Source: Ulva prolifera (Eukaryota; Chlorophyta; Ulvophyceae; Ulvales; Ulvaceae). From it: a DNA stretch of 64,000 bases. A program made the translations under genes and the position numbers. Location: assembly GCA_023078555.1 (NCBI GenBank), contig CM041203.1, forward strand, positions 1,999,481 to 2,063,480. Reading direction: 5' to 3'. The notes under the pieces were generated by a model. It was not told where the DNA came from. It was given only the letters and a program-made list of their open reading frames with translations, and searched no databases. Shown here in pieces: positions 1 through 15,561 of the stretch; position 1 is the first letter of the stretch; each line of letters begins with the position of its first letter.

Positions 1-3000
1 GACCGGTCCAGGGTCATTCATTACGAAGGCGGGGGCTCTTCGACGCCTGCCACAGACCTCCTGTGCCCGATGTATGCCCGCCTGGCGCAGATTGAAACCT
101 TCGCCGAGAAGAACCCAGGTCGGCCAGTGGTACTATGTGAGTACGCCCATGCAATGGGCAACTCCGGCGGTGGGCTCGCTGAGTACTGGCACCTCTTCAA
201 CTCCAATCCCCGGTGCCAGGGAGGATTCATTTGGGACTGGTGCGATCTATGCCGTGTGCCGTGCGTGGGAGGCATAGCTGCAGCTGGAAGCGGGGGAGGC
301 CTGCGCATATGCTCTGATCAGGCGTTGGATGGCGACGTGGCCAATTCCTGGCGAGTGACAGCAGGCAGGTGCACACCCAAGTGCAGGATCGTTCCAGTGT
401 TTCCCCCTTCCTGACCAGCGCCCGCATGCTCCCCGGATCGATCTGCGGGGCCAGCAGCGCTCGGCATGCATGTGACGCGTAGCCTGCCGGGCTTAGGCCT
501 CTCCAGCGGCTTCAGTGCGCCGATTGCTCTTCACGTGCCTGGTGTGAGCTGGCCCACTCCACGCACCCATTTGCAAAGCACCTGCGGGCCTTTGGGTGTC
601 TGTATATAGCTACTACCGTTTGGCTCTGGGGGTACGGTCTATTCAGCTGATGCTGTAGAGACCATGCGCTGACAGGCCGTGGAATGCAGGGTGGATCAGG
701 GGCTCATGACACGAGCAGGCATGCCGGGATTCGATGGCATCGAGCACTGGTGCTATGGTGGAGATTTCGAAGACCCCATCCATGACGCGCAGTTCTGTAT
801 CAACGGCATCATGTTCCCAGATCGCACCTCCCACCCAACCATGCACGAGCTACGCTATCTGCAGGCTCCGCTGCGAATCGAAAATGTTGCAGTGGAGGAG
901 TCCAAGGACGCGGAAGGATCCGGTGTCAGCATCACAGTGGCTGTGCACAATCAGTGTGACTTTGAGTCCCTAGGCAATCTTCGCTTCGAGGCCCGGCTGG
1001 TTGCAGGAGGCATTGTGGTGCCACTGGACGGCAGCCAGTCGGCTGCGCCTGGGTCTGTGCATGTGCGCTGCGCTTCCGTGGGCCTCATGCATACACCTGC
1101 TTCACCGGCGAGGACTGTGGTGGGCCACGGCAAGGGGCGGTACTGTGACAGTGCTATGCTGGAGTAGGGGCGGGTGCTAGCATCTTTCAGGCGGAATTTC
1201 ACGGGGACATTTTGCATTTGAGGACACAGGACTCGTGTGCATGCCAGCCTGAAATCCATGTGCATACTTCGCTCTCCAGTCGTGGCTGGGTCACATGCAG
1301 GAGGTTCTGCCAGGAGTCTGGCAGGCGCCATGCATCACACAGGGCAAGCACGGGCTGTCCCTCAGTCAGCCTGCAGCTGTGGGTCAAGCAGTGGAGCTCG
1401 GCTGGCATGAGCTTCCCCGTGCAGACGTATTGCCAGGGGACTCATGTGAGCTTCCAATCAAAGTACAGCCGGCTGCGCTTCTGCAGGCAGCTAGAGCACA
1501 TTTTGCTGCTCGCGGCCCGGGCATCCTTCTAGAGGTGTGCATCGCTTGGGGCAGCGCCAGCCTTGCCGCCCTCAAATCTAGGCTGCCTTGGCTGCATGTA
1601 GCTGTGCGCTGCCTGAGGGTTCATCAGGATGAGGTTGCAGGTGAGAGCTGTGATGGCAGAGGACATGCACTGGTGCGGCGCTGGTCACGAGGTGCTGTGT
1701 GAACAGTATGACATCTCAGTCGCGTGCACAGAGGCAACTACAGAGCAATCAGTCAAAACAGCTGTGATACAGCAACCGGCACCTGCTGGGGTACATGTCG
1801 ACACCCAGACGGGACAGCATGTGACCGTCACAGCTGCAGGTGTGCCGCTGTACCATTGACTGGACAGAGTGGGGGAACAATGCCTCTGCAATTGCACAGC
1901 CACGCATCACGAATGCAGGTGCTTCAGAGCCGCACTGGTCAATGCAGTTCAGCTTGAAGACGGGAATGATGACCAGGTGAGATGTCCATCTGAATACACT
2001 CAGTGTGCACTGGTGATTTGGTCTTGGTGTCAGAGTAACCAAAAATCAGCTTGAAGTACTTGATGGACATGTGCAGTTGGAAAGTGGGCACGACAGATGC
2101 TATTGTCAGCCCGCTAGAGCCTTGTTTTGTCCGGGCTGCGACTGACAACGATGTGGGCGGCAATGGTGGAACTTCACATGCAGCACGATGGCTGCACATG
2201 GGACTAGATCGGCTGTCGACGGAGGAATGCATCGTGGACACCCAGGAGACCAGTGGCGGAGGCGCAACAGTTCAGGTGTCCCACCCACACCATGTTCACA
2301 GCGGACCAAGCGTCGGAGCACTGTGATCGGTCCCCGTTTTGAAAAACTGGGCACAAATATTTAGCCTTGAGCCTTTGCTGTACCACTCTGACTGAACAGC
2401 AAGCCTTTCAAGAAGTATATAGTCGGGGTACACAGTGTCAAGCATTGATAGCTGCTGTAAAATGCGGTGAACTGTTCCGACCTCAACACCAACAACAAAT
2501 GTGACTCAGGCTGCAACTGAGCTGTGGTTCACAGGCCACCCTGGAAATCGAGGCAAAGGGCGACAGCATTGTTGACAAAGCACATCAGACAACGGGAGCT
2601 GGATTGGAGGTCGGAGGTGCTCACTGGTTTGCACAGGATGGCCCGGATGAGGATAATTCAGCTGCAGACACCTCACATGTGGATGGCAAGATCAAAGTCC
2701 AAGTGAGTCTACCATTTATACTCCAAGGGTCTTGTGATGTGCCCAGCTCCATCATCTCCACTTATACATTTCGACCTGCACATGTTAAATGTTAAATAGC
2801 CCTCTAGCGCTGCAACCGTGGGTGCTGGTGATGAAATTTGTTTGTTCGTGGTGTTTTCATCCTGTCACAAGACACATGACATGAACCGATGCTTCAATGT
2901 GTTGCTGGTCATCTGCAGGTGGTATATGAGATCTCACCTAATGGAGCTCTTACTATGTCTTGGTCAGTGGACACGAGCACCTTCATGCCTCTGCGCAGTG

Positions 3001-3674
3001 CTGGTCACATGAATTCCTTCCCGCGTATCGGGGTTCAGCTCAGTCTACCTCAGACTGTGCGACAATGCCTCTGGCATGGCAAGTGCGGTCCTGGCTCTAC
3101 TGAACTCGAAATAGCTGGTGTGAAACTCCATCTGGACAGGACAGCGCCAAGCAAATCTGACTCCTCGGTGTGGTGCAGAGGCCCACATGAGAACTACGTC
3201 GATCGAGATGCAGGGGCACCAACACGCATCTATGCTTCGGAGGTAGACCTCATGCAGAGCCCATATATTGCGCCAGCTGAGAATGGCGGCCGAGGAGGCG
3301 TAAAGTGGCTGGCACTGCTGCCTGCACCTGCAGACGCAGCTCATTGTCCGGGGATGCTTGTGAGCCACGTCCCATGCGAGACTGAAGAGAAGACACAGCC
3401 ATGGCCAATTTTGGCTGGGGACAAGTCACGTGCTGCAAGTGACTCATACCATCAGGACGTAAGCGTGCCGTGTGTTCCTGGGGAGGGTCTACATTTCAGT
3501 GCCAGCTACCATGGCCTCATGACGTTACTACGATCAAAGCATCAGCATGAGCTTCAACGGGGTCCGTGCCAGCTGCACATTGATGGAATGCACATGGGTG
3601 TTGGTGGAGATGACTCCTGGACTCCATCAGTGCGCTCCTGCCACTATTGTTTTGTGCCTTCGAGCCTAAATTAA
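1..3674 (+). CDS. GH2 beta-galactosidase (LacZ type), 5' truncated by window
   Basis: Hydrolyses terminal beta-galactosides. Exon 1..239 encodes the nucleophile block [11 protein letters not shown] (its Glu is the GH2 nucleophile) and GGFIWDW. The donor at 240 and acceptor ending at 689 rejoin WDW to VDQG, so the intron is 240-689. The exon from 690 carries YGGDF and [11 protein letters not shown]. Later coding blocks lie near 1380-1560, 1650-1720 ([10 protein letters not shown]), 2110-2215 ([11 protein letters not shown]), 2525-2700 and 2920-3674. The last holds [15 protein letters not shown] and [12 protein letters not shown], typical of the C-terminal small-chain domain, and ends at TAA 3672-3674. 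The acid/base Glu lies upstream of the window. The gene is bacterial-like in sequence but has introns, so it is not contamination. Internal borders between 900 and 2900 are approximate. Confidence 0.9.
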
Positions 3675-4646
3675 ACCTGACACTGCTGCTACCATGTGGT
3701 CATGACTGGAAGGTCATCAACACCAACAGCTTCATCTGCGAAACCTGGTTGACACACTCTTATCGGTGTGAGACATTCACATGATGCTAAGCCAACGTGG
3801 AGATTGTCGTCTACTCAAGCATATGCGATTCTTCTTCTGATAGTCATGTCCACTGGCTGACGTGTTAATGGCTGGTGGCAAAGTACAATTCTGAGCAGAG
3901 AAGTTCTCGTCATGCTTATGATCTCCGGCAGATTGCCAGCGGCAGATCAGTAGCTGAGTCATAAGACTGAATGCTGTACAGGTTTCTTCTGCATGCAGGT
4001 TCACTGCAAGTATCTGCTCCCACCTGGCTTGTACCGGTACAGCATGAAATTGCAGACTATCAAAGGCTGTGCCACTTGGGATGAAGTGATGCGGCACTCA
4101 CAGGAGTTTTGATTGACGTACATGCCACAAAGTAATGCACTAGGAGGGAATGCAACGACAGCGACAATTGTTCGTGTCGATATGAGCGAAATTGGAGAGC
4201 CGCGATGCACCCAGCATTCGCAATTAGTCACCGTCATGAAGTTTTGGAAGAGTAAACATAGGATTGATATGCGTGGGTTGTATTATTGCACAGTGAGCCA
4301 TATTACAGAAGCACAGGTGTGCAAGCATGTGACGACCAAAACGCTTTGACTGGCAGTCTGGAGCTGCCATCGTTCATGTGGCAAATTGCTTTGATGTTAT
4401 CAATCATCTTATGTGCAACGCCACATTGTGAGTAGTCGTTATGATCGTGGACTACTGAACCCGTAGAGATATAATGGCGGAGTGGATGGAGACAGGTACA
4501 CCAACACTTTTTCTGTTCGTAATAGGGCTCTAGCACCCTAGGCCAGGCACACACGCTCCGACGGATGCCAACATGTGATAGATGGGTCATGCACTGGTTA
4601 GCGTCCAGGTTAGCCCGCAGATTCGGGGGAACAAATCGGTTCAACT
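3675..4646. other. Convergent intergenic region, no gene seen
   Basis: The region lies between the convergent 3' ends of the beta-galactosidase and CDC27 genes. Open frames here are short, overlap on both strands and show no family motif. It probably holds the two 3' UTRs and polyadenylation signals, none of which I can place firmly. Confidence 0.5.
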
Positions 4647-7389
4647 TCACATTTCATCGTCGACCTCTTCATCCTCGACGTGTAAATTTTCTATAGCCGA
4701 CTTTATCAAGTTCTGATCAGTAGAGGTCGGCTTCAGATCTAATGCATGGCAGAAATGCGTCAATGCGGCATCTCGCATCTTCAATTTCTTGTAGATTTTT
4801 CCCATTTGGAAGTACACAGACGCTTCACGCGGAGCCATGTGCTGCAGCACATACCAAATCAGCATGTCTCTTGCACATCCCTCTACGACAGCGTACAGAA
4901 TTTCCATTTCAGGCAACAAAGGCATGATGGAGCGCACTTTCAGCTTCTCAAGCTCAGTTATGGCATCCTGCAACCTGTCCATGTGGACCAGAACTGAAGC
5001 GTACTCATACCGAGCAAGTGGGTTTTGATCGTCCAGCATGATTGCTTCAGCCAGAGCCTTCAGTGACTCGTTGCTTCTGCCCTGCTTGTGGTGTGCCATG
5101 CCCAGGTAGCACATGAGTACAGATGAGCGAGGATTGATGTTTAAGGCATGCTTGAAGTTATTGATAGCCATCTCATATTTTTCCTGTCTGTAGTAGATCT
5201 GACCAATGCCATACCTACAGCCAGTTCTGCCGTCACCACAAGCATTGGTGGAACCGGTCACATCAGGGAGCAACATTTCATGAACTATAAATAGGCAAGG
5301 GGGAATACGGAAGCAATCACAATATGGAGCACAGGGTGGTCACACCATGCATTGTAGTGCCGGGGATCCTGAGTGATGGCATTTCGATAGTACGCCAAGC
5401 TCTTGTCAAAATCTTCATTAGCAAAGTACTCATGTCCACACAATGTGTACGCATACGTGAAGTGCGGATCAATCTGCAAAGCTCGTTGGAAGAAGCGTAG
5501 CGCTGTCTCATGCTCTTTCTGCAAAGAGAAGCAGTTGCCCATGACGCACCATGCCTGAGGGCACAAACGATCCAGTGATAGTGCAGTCTTGGCCAGGTTG
5601 CTGATCTCAACCTGCACAGAGCTGATGTTATTAGTGCGAGCGCACACCATCTTGATATTCTCAGAATGGGTAAATGGCACACCTCTTTTTTCATGTGCCA
5701 TAGCACTGTAGAGTACCATTCTAGACCCTCCACACGATAGGGGTCTTGGGACTTGCTCCACTCAAAGTAATCTTTTGCCTGAGAGTAGTTGACCATCTCA
5801 AAATGAGCTTTTCCGACTTGTGTCAACACCCACGGAGTCTGGAAATGTTGATACGGAAGCGCTGAAAATTCGTCGACAGCCTCCTCGCTCTTGAATTGCA
5901 TCAGCAATCGGTAACCTTTGCCCAAGCTGCGCAACAGCTTCACAACAGCAGCTTGTCCAGAAGAGTTGTTGCATCCAACCATATTGACTGGAAGTGCCGG
6001 TGACATCATGACATGTTCAGTGCCCACATCTTTTTGAACAATGTTCGTTTGATATTCCGGAGGCACCTGCATTCTCAAGAGGTCAAGCACATTGCTGTTG
6101 ATGATCTTCATATGATGCAGAGCAATGTATGCAGGTGATTTCAAGGCATATGCGCATGCATGTTATGTAGTTGAAATGGACATAGTGCGGGTGGACACAC
6201 TGCTTGGTCGTCCAGCGGGCCACGGGCTGCTGAGTGCACTGAGTACCTGGGTGGTACCTGCAAGAACATTGCTAGAGTGACACAGTCTATCACTGCTGTC
6301 CTTTAATAGTATCCATTTATATCCAATGTAAGATTCACCTGTGGAAACCGACTGCAAATTGAAAGATCCAATCCTGGGAGCTGCGGTGTCAGGGCGTCAT
6401 TTGCGGTGCCCGAATGATTAGACTCTTCACGCACGGAGCCGGACACTGGAGAGGTGTACATTGGTTCTGACTGCGATGGCACCCATGCCACGCGCGGCAC
6501 GGCCACAGTGGTGATGGTGGCAGCAGCCCGAGTACATGCGTCTGGTGCTTCGATCAAGCTTGTAGCAGAGTCGAAAGCTCCTGCATAGCATATTCACAGC
6601 CGTGTACCTTGCGGGTTCAGGAATCAAAACCAGGGAGCTCCCCCTTGTATGATCGTCCGAGTTTTGACTAGTTGCCTGCCCCATGCGAGCGCACCCAACG
6701 CACAGAGCTCTTCAAAAGCACTCCACATCATCGGATTCAGGAGCAGGCATTGCTCGAAATGTGCCACTGCCTTGTCATGTCGATTTGAAAGCTTTGCTAT
6801 CCGCCCCAATAGAAATTGTCCGTATGCACCATTAGGCACCTGTACAGGCCCATAACAAGATGTGGCGCGCTCCACTTGCCAGGTAAATAAACTGTGTACA
6901 AATGATCACTGATTGTGTCCGGGATACAAGCGTACTGCCGAATCTTCAGCCTCCAGAGCTTTTTCGGCCTCCAGGTATCGTCCCAGCTTCATGCAGCAAA
7001 GAGCGAACATGTAGCGACTCTGTGCTGATGTGCAACCTGTGGTGATCAATTCAATGAATTTACAATGTTCAGATTCTTCACCGCTCACAACTCAGGCTGC
7101 TACATTTTCGCACCTCGCAGGATCTCGTATGCCGGGTAGGCCTTATCGCACCAATAATTGCACACTCCCAGAAGGTAAGCATTACTCTGCACGTTGTTAC
7201 AGTTAGATATGCAGCTTTAACCTCCAGGAACACGTGCTCATCCAGTCGTACTTCTCTGGGAAATTCCGCGTTCAGGCGTTCGGCCATAAAGCGGGCATTG
7301 TCCATCATGTGCATCGCCAATGAGTCCACCACTTGTGCCACAAGCTGGGATTCAAAGGCAGACGCCGAGCCATCGTGAGAAGCAGTCAT
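4647..7389 (-). CDS. CDC27: Anaphase-promoting complex subunit 3 (CDC27), TPR protein
   Basis: Scaffold subunit of the APC/C ubiquitin ligase; in known homologues its TPR superhelix binds the IR tail of co-activators CDC20/CDH1. The start is ATG 7389-7387, followed by an N-terminal TPR block (MAERLNAEFP), SRYMFALCCMKLGRYLEAEKA near 7040-6930, and LLLNPMMWSAFEELCALG near 6720. Clear C-terminal exons are 5683 and above (SEEAVDEFSALP ... WHMKKE), 5346-5611 (LCPQAW ... RHYNAW), 4938-5214 (YGIGQIYYRQEKYE) and 4647-4841 (VYFQMGKIYKKL). Introns 5612-5682, 5215-5345 and 4842-4937 are GT-AG and restore the frame. The 96-bp intron 4842-4937 is a multiple of three and stop-free, so a gene finder may read through it. 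The protein ends in an acidic tail (EDEEVDDEM). The low-complexity middle (5950-6600) is the least certain part. Confidence 0.88.
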
Positions 7390-8010
7390 GAAAAGTAACG
7401 GTACACGTTTCCACTTTCAGCAAGAGATCGGGTTGGACCCCGTCGGCCAGCTTGGCTGTGTTAATATCGTGAATAGAATCTCGTATGACCTCAAAATTGA
7501 GTAGAAGCAGCTGTGGATTGCGCGAAATTGCAGTAAATTGAAGCGATGTATCTTTTTACGTCGGGAATTGTTTAAGTTTGGCAAGGTCTGAATTTCACTG
7601 CATCGCCGGGCAACAGGGAATAACGGGCCCAGGACTCAATCACAGTACGCATGACCTACCCAAACTCAGCAATACATACCTCCGGAATTTAGTGTCATTT
7701 TCGTGACTACCAGACGAGATGATCGGCCTCGCATGCGCGAAGGCTCATTGTGGCGACAGGACATTGATGCTATGCCAGTCACCATATCTCATATACTCTC
7801 CGTACAACTCACAATACATGATGTCCTCATCATCGTTTAACACAGCATGACTAATTGCTCAGCTTGTAGATCAACTCCTTTGTGTCTGTGCATTTCGTCA
7901 CTTGCGACAGTGGCTTGATTTGTACGCTGTCCTGCTGATCGGCAGAGCCGGCACTTACCGCTTGCGCACAAGGCAGCATTGAATATTGCTTTAAGTTAGC
8001 AACTTTGAAT
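7390..8010. other. Divergent intergenic region upstream of CDC27
   Basis: About 620 bp between the CDC27 start (-) and a small predicted gene (+). No coding signal is seen. It may serve as promoter for both, but no core element stands out. Confidence 0.4.
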
Positions 8011-8492
8011 ATGTTTGGATACGATAGTGGGTATGACACAGATGACACGGACGAGCTGCTCGCAAGGAAAGGTTGTGCACATGTGCCCATTTGCACAGTG
8101 TCGGAAATGGCTTTGCGACAACACTCCTCGATACCAAGAAGTCACACAATCTGTGAACCAGATAGATGCTCTGTCATTGTGAACGAGGACTGGCTTTTTT
8201 CGTTGGACTCGACCCGCCAGCATTGCGGTAAGTTCTCCTGGCCTCCTCTGTCATGACATGCGCTGCCTCTTTGAACTCGGTAGGCACATGTTGTGTTCAG
8301 CTTCACAAGTCAAGTATAGTTGTGCTGCAGAAGGAAAACAGGAACCGGCGAGAGATACGAAGGGGCATGGCCATGTTGAGTGCCCAGAAACTGCAGCCCG
8401 GCAAGAAATGGGCATCTGCAACGGCGCGCAGCCAGGCGTCAAGGAGTCACCGAGACACACTCCTCATTCAGGTCAGGCTGTGTGTGCACTAG
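8011..8492 (+). CDS. Small predicted protein, function unknown
   Basis: A two-exon model. ATG 8011 opens an acidic, Asp/Tyr-rich N-terminus (FGYDSGYDTDDTDELLARK). The exon ends at 8227 before GTAAGT, a strong donor. An acceptor TAG at 8281-8283 leaves a 56-bp intron. The frame continues from 8284 with a very basic stretch (ENRNRREIRRGMAML ... GKKWASATARSQ) to a stop at 8490-8492; a donor-like CAGGTCAGG at 8470 could instead lead to another exon. The acidic-then-basic layout resembles a nuclear or chromatin-associated protein, but no domain is recognised. It is divergent from CDC27. It could also be the first part of a longer gene. Confidence 0.35.
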
Positions 8493-8545
8493 CAGCTGCT
8501 ATAGTATCAGTTGAGAAAGCCGGACCACAAACAGCCACTCCGTGA

Positions 8546-9170
8546 TGAAGCACACTGCCATATGCAAAGGCGGGCTTTTGTGCTATTCGCTAGCTGATGA
8601 TTTGCAAAGGTGTGGCGTGCATCGTCAACGTAAGCGTTACATTGACAAATTCCGGTGCAACGAGCACATTCATGCATGCATTGACCCCAGGGTACGGCTG
8701 TGAAAGTTGGAAAGCCATATGGCATGCGATTCAAGATGTGTTGACACATAAAGATACGACAAAAGTGAATATGAGATGTGTGCAATACTTTGCCTTGATT
8801 GTGGCTCTCTTCTAAACTTGAGAAATTCATGTGTGTACGTATATTCTGAGATTCAGAGCAAACTCATTATGTCCAATACCTGCATTCAGGTATAAGGCGG
8901 TGTCCATGCAGTTCAATCCACATGCTGTGAGCGTTCCGTGGGTTTGCTAGATGCAAAAAGTCCACATTCAAGTGTGATATTTTGAATTGGTTCTCGACTT
9001 CACTCGACCACACGTTCTACGGGCCCAATTGTAGACACTTCTTGCGTGATCGATCTGCCGCTTCACCTCGCCTGTAGCTTTCATTCTTTCATACTTTTTT
9101 CTGTTCGCAATCTGCAAGTAAAGCATGACTTTGTCGGTGTGCCTCACTCAACTCCCAATCTCTCCACAGC
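8546..9170. other. No gene seen
   Basis: Moderately AT-rich sequence between the small plus-strand gene and the 3' end of the channel gene. Only short unsupported frames are present. Part may be untranslated sequence of either neighbour. Confidence 0.4.
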
Positions 9171-9337
9171 AAGTCAGCACACCTCCAAAAGTATTGAGAT
9201 TGCAGTTGACACATGGGCCGCCACCGCACGCCGACTTGCTCGGCACGTTGACTTGAGAACTCCCTGAGTCCCCGCACTCTTTGCAATGTTTTCCAGAAAT
9301 GCAGCTGCTGTTCGAATGGGGACGCGATAAACACGCT

Positions 9338-11734
9338 CTAAATCCTTGGGCTGGCATTGACTGAGTGTCCATGCATCATGTTCATGCTCCAGGAACGTCT
9401 GCACGCATCAAGAGCAGCGTTGAGGTTGATGCTTGAATGCCTTTTACTTTGCCACAATTCCACAGAATGGAGTTTTGAGAGGCAGCACACAGGAAGAAGA
9501 TGTTCAATCCCGTGGGACTGCATGGCTTGCTCCATAACCCACACAAGTGGCTGATACCCAGCACGCCGTTCCAGGTCAGCAAGCACTAAGTGGCGAATGC
9601 GATGGTACCGTCTCACCCGCTGCAACATTTTTACAGCATTGCGAAGAGGTCCTCCAGTCGACGGTTCAGCCAGGACAATGTTCAGTCGTATATCATAGAG
9701 CATTTGCAACTGCCCAGGAGTAGCAATCCGTTCGATGTCCAACATGTCACCACGTTTCAATAAGGTTGGCAGGGCACGGCGCACAAGATCTGTGTACGCA
9801 ATGACCTGCACACTGCAAGCACGTCTAGGGTTGCAGCTGAGCTGGCAGGAATCCGACGTGGGCTGATCAGAAGACCACACCCCCTCTCGCACTTTGTCTC
9901 TGATTGCATTCTGCCTCAATGCTTTAGCTGTTCCAGGGAACTCACGTACCAGACTGAGATACATTTCTTTGCTGATGGACAGTGTCATGACGTTTGTCAG
10001 ACACACTACACCCCTCCAAGTTGGGAACTCCGACACCAACATTTCCATTCCCAACACAGCATGCGGCTTCAGTACTCTGGCCGCTTTCATGACGATCCCT
10101 CGTTCGAGGATGTGCATTGCTGGGACTGGTCTGCCAGGACTGCAGGTTGATGAGCACATGTTGCGTTTGCCCAAGGAGAAGTTCTCTAATCAAAGAATGT
10201 CGGCACATTGCCAATCACCAATAAATCTCAGATAAGCGGGGATGCAGCACCGGATTATCATGTCTTGTGATGAGAACATACACATGCTCATTCGCTCACA
10301 TAAGGTTATCAGGAAGTCATTCGCAACTCCTCTGAATGGGTGTAGACTTTTGAGCAGCGGAATGTGCGTAAATTGATATATCGCTGTTGACAGGCTGGAC
10401 GTCAGGGCCAGGTCGCTCATGTCACTGCCCTTCAGACGGCGCTCTCGCCACCGAAAGTGCACAAAATCTCGAAGCTTGACACGCAATTGTGTTGGCAAGT
10501 TACGATATCGCATGAATTGATTCAAGTTATCCAGTTCTGTGATAAATTCTTCGTTCTCCACATGCATCGCCGAGAGCAATGCAAAGACGACTCCAATGAC
10601 GTAAGCGTAGAAGCCACAGCATGCCACAGGAACAATAACTTGCATCATCACAGACACAAACAGGGGTGCTTCTGCCGTGGAAGCAGGAACAATGTCCCCG
10701 ACTCCCAACCTTGTGATGATGGCAGCAGCAAAATAGACACTGGCAATGTATTTCTCTTGTGGTCGAGAGAGATCGCCCCATCGATTGAGGAAGTCATCAA
10801 TCCAAGTATCCTGGTCGGCGGGGTTGGCTGAGAGCAAGTCTGAGTAGGAAGCAAACATGAATAGCAGGCATGCTAGCCAGTGAGTACATATGGCAAACAA
10901 TCCCATGTACTTGCAGAGCTTGAGCTGCATGTAGTTTATATCCATTGTGGTCTCCAGTCCATGCAGCAGATGAGGAGTGCGGAAGATGCGACCAAGCTTC
11001 AGTAGACGCAGCAGTCGAACTAGTTTCACAAGTTGTAAACTACTTGCCCCTCTGCATGCGGCCGACTGCGTCAGAGCAGTGCCCAAGGCGGAGAGTGCTT
11101 ACTTGTGCCTTCAATGCTGGTTGCAACTGTCGTACTCAGTGTGTGTCCCGGATAGAAACATATCAAACGGAAATATCGAGATGAGGTCCGGGAAGAACCA
11201 GCTTCGTATATAATGTGCAACGATGTTGTGTGGATCTTTGATCCACTGATCTTGTTCGTGAAATGGCAACACAAAGCGGAGGATCATGTCTACCAGAAAC
11301 ACCTGCACCTGATGTTTGCTGTGGTGCATTTTGCCGCACAGTCATCCGCCCAGAGAGCTGCTAAAACACCGCACCATGTCTACTGAAGTCCCGAGCCACC
11401 ACAGCCTTGAGTGGACCTTAATCTCCGCGAATGCGACTTGCGGCGGCACCAACAGCGCCACATACGCCACAGCTACTGTGGTCACGACGCGCCAGCATGC
11501 AGGTAAGTGCTTGCAAACCTTCGACATCGATCTTGGAGCAAGAGTACGGACAATGTCGTGCCGATTTAAACACCGAAGCCAGTTCATTTGCCAATTCCAA
11601 ACACTGTCGCTGCTCAGCCTGTAAATCCGCAAAACCTTGGCCAGGCCGTCTGTCCGATCGTGATCATTCCTGAGCGCTTGCTCTTGCACATTGCTCTCAC
11701 AACCAGGAAACCCCCACGCCACCCTTGCTAACAT
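9338..11734 (-). CDS. Cyclic-nucleotide-gated/KCNH-type cation channel
   Basis: Membrane channel of the CNG/HCN/KCNH superfamily. S1 lies near 11470-11400 (VAVAYVALLVPPQVAFAE). The exon 11136-11302 encodes S2-S3 (VFLVDMILRFV ... SWFFPDLISIFPFD). The exon 10251-11050 has the charged S4 (KLVRLLRLLKLGRIFR), S5, pore helix and filter TRLGVGDIVP, then S6 and the C-linker. The exon from 10139 downward encodes a cyclic-nucleotide-binding-like fold (AMHILERGIV ... LGMEMLV). Introns 11303-11374, 11051-11135 and 10140-10250 are GT-AG and frame-consistent. The filter has Val where most K+ channels have Tyr/Phe, and the phosphate-binding cassette lacks the usual Arg-Ala pair, so ligand gating is doubtful. 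The C-terminus is uncertain: the frame runs to a stop at 9338-9340, but similar sequence continues to about 9174 in another frame. The N-terminal start is tentative. Confidence 0.82.
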
Positions 11735-12875
11735 GCAACCTCGCCAGAATTCAATCCACGACCATCACAATACGATGCAGCAGGTGAAAACGAGCAAACT
11801 TTCGTCCATAAATTATGGCCCAAAAGTATACTAAGCATCGCCCGCGTAGCCGAGATGCGCGCAGATGTCATGGGACTACCGACGCACGCATCGCAAACGT
11901 CGTACAAAGGGAGTTGAAGTCTCGCATACAGAGGATCCAGCAGCTGTTCAGCCGCTTCAGCAACTAGCCTTGTGCACCATGTAGACCACAGCAGGGCCTA
12001 AATAATGCTGAATACATGCATCTAATTGGTCACATCACCGTGGTCCGCCGTTCAAAAGGGTCACGTCAGATGTGCTTCAATGCATCATTAAAATATGAAT
12101 TAGCATGCTTCTGCTGGGCCCTGTGCCTCGTAAACAGTATGACTGCTTCTGCAGCGCTGATTGTCCATGGTTGTGGCTAACTCATTCGAGCTCAGGCTGG
12201 TCTGGTCGTGATATCACGCTTCATGCCATTGTGGTCTTTCATTGAAGTGTGCCTTGAAGCTGCTCTTGGATTTGCAGAGTTTTTATCTCAGCTTGATAGA
12301 CAAAAGGTGGTGCTTTTCAGAGGTGCAGGCCGCTACATTGCAAAGCACTGATATGATCAGAGAAAGGTGAAGCAGTTGCAAATCTGGGGCCACAGGGCAT
12401 GCATCGCAAAGCAGCACATACCCACAATACCTTGCAGAAAAAAGCAAGGAAATGGTGAGGGGCACCAAGTGCAAACACACATAGCCTAGTAGGCACCTAG
12501 AGATACACTGCTCGAGCCAGGACATGTCCTGCCATGTGTGCAAGCACCATCGGTGCACCATATCATGTGTGCCACAGAGCTGTACACATTTACATTCATT
12601 GATACGAGAACATGGACAATTTCATTTCGTCTGAAACTGGTTAATGAATCAAAGATACATCATGCTGTGAATGTTGACGTGATGTCGGAATGTGTGTAAT
12701 GAGAGCATGAAGATATGTTGTCTACCCCAACCACAGTGTATGTTCACTAGTCTTGCGCTGACTTGGGAAACTTGAATTTAGTTCTCCAGCGAAGAGTTCC
12801 CAATGAACCATGTTTCAAAGATGAGACTAACTGCACAGCTCGCCAGTTCTGCCCCACAGTCTTTCTGAGTTGAGC
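11735..12875. other. No gene seen
   Basis: About 1.1 kb between the channel and coiled-coil genes, both on the minus strand. A 92-codon minus frame at 12283-12561 is Cys/Leu-rich with no motif and is treated as chance. The upstream part probably contains the channel promoter. Confidence 0.4.
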
Positions 12876-15443
<2,568 letters not shown>

Positions 15444-15561
15444 GTATGCCTCTCTCAAGATGACTGTGAAAATCATTGACAGCTTCGAAATGACCCCTTC
15501 TGTAGCATTAATTATCCCCAGGTTCATTCAAGCCCTCCCACAGGCAAGTGTATAGTGGGCG

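Noticed and set aside
4842-4937. Extra 32-residue loop in CDC27
   Set aside because: The stretch is in frame and stop-free but bounded by GT and AG, and removing it restores the family alignment, so it is an intron.
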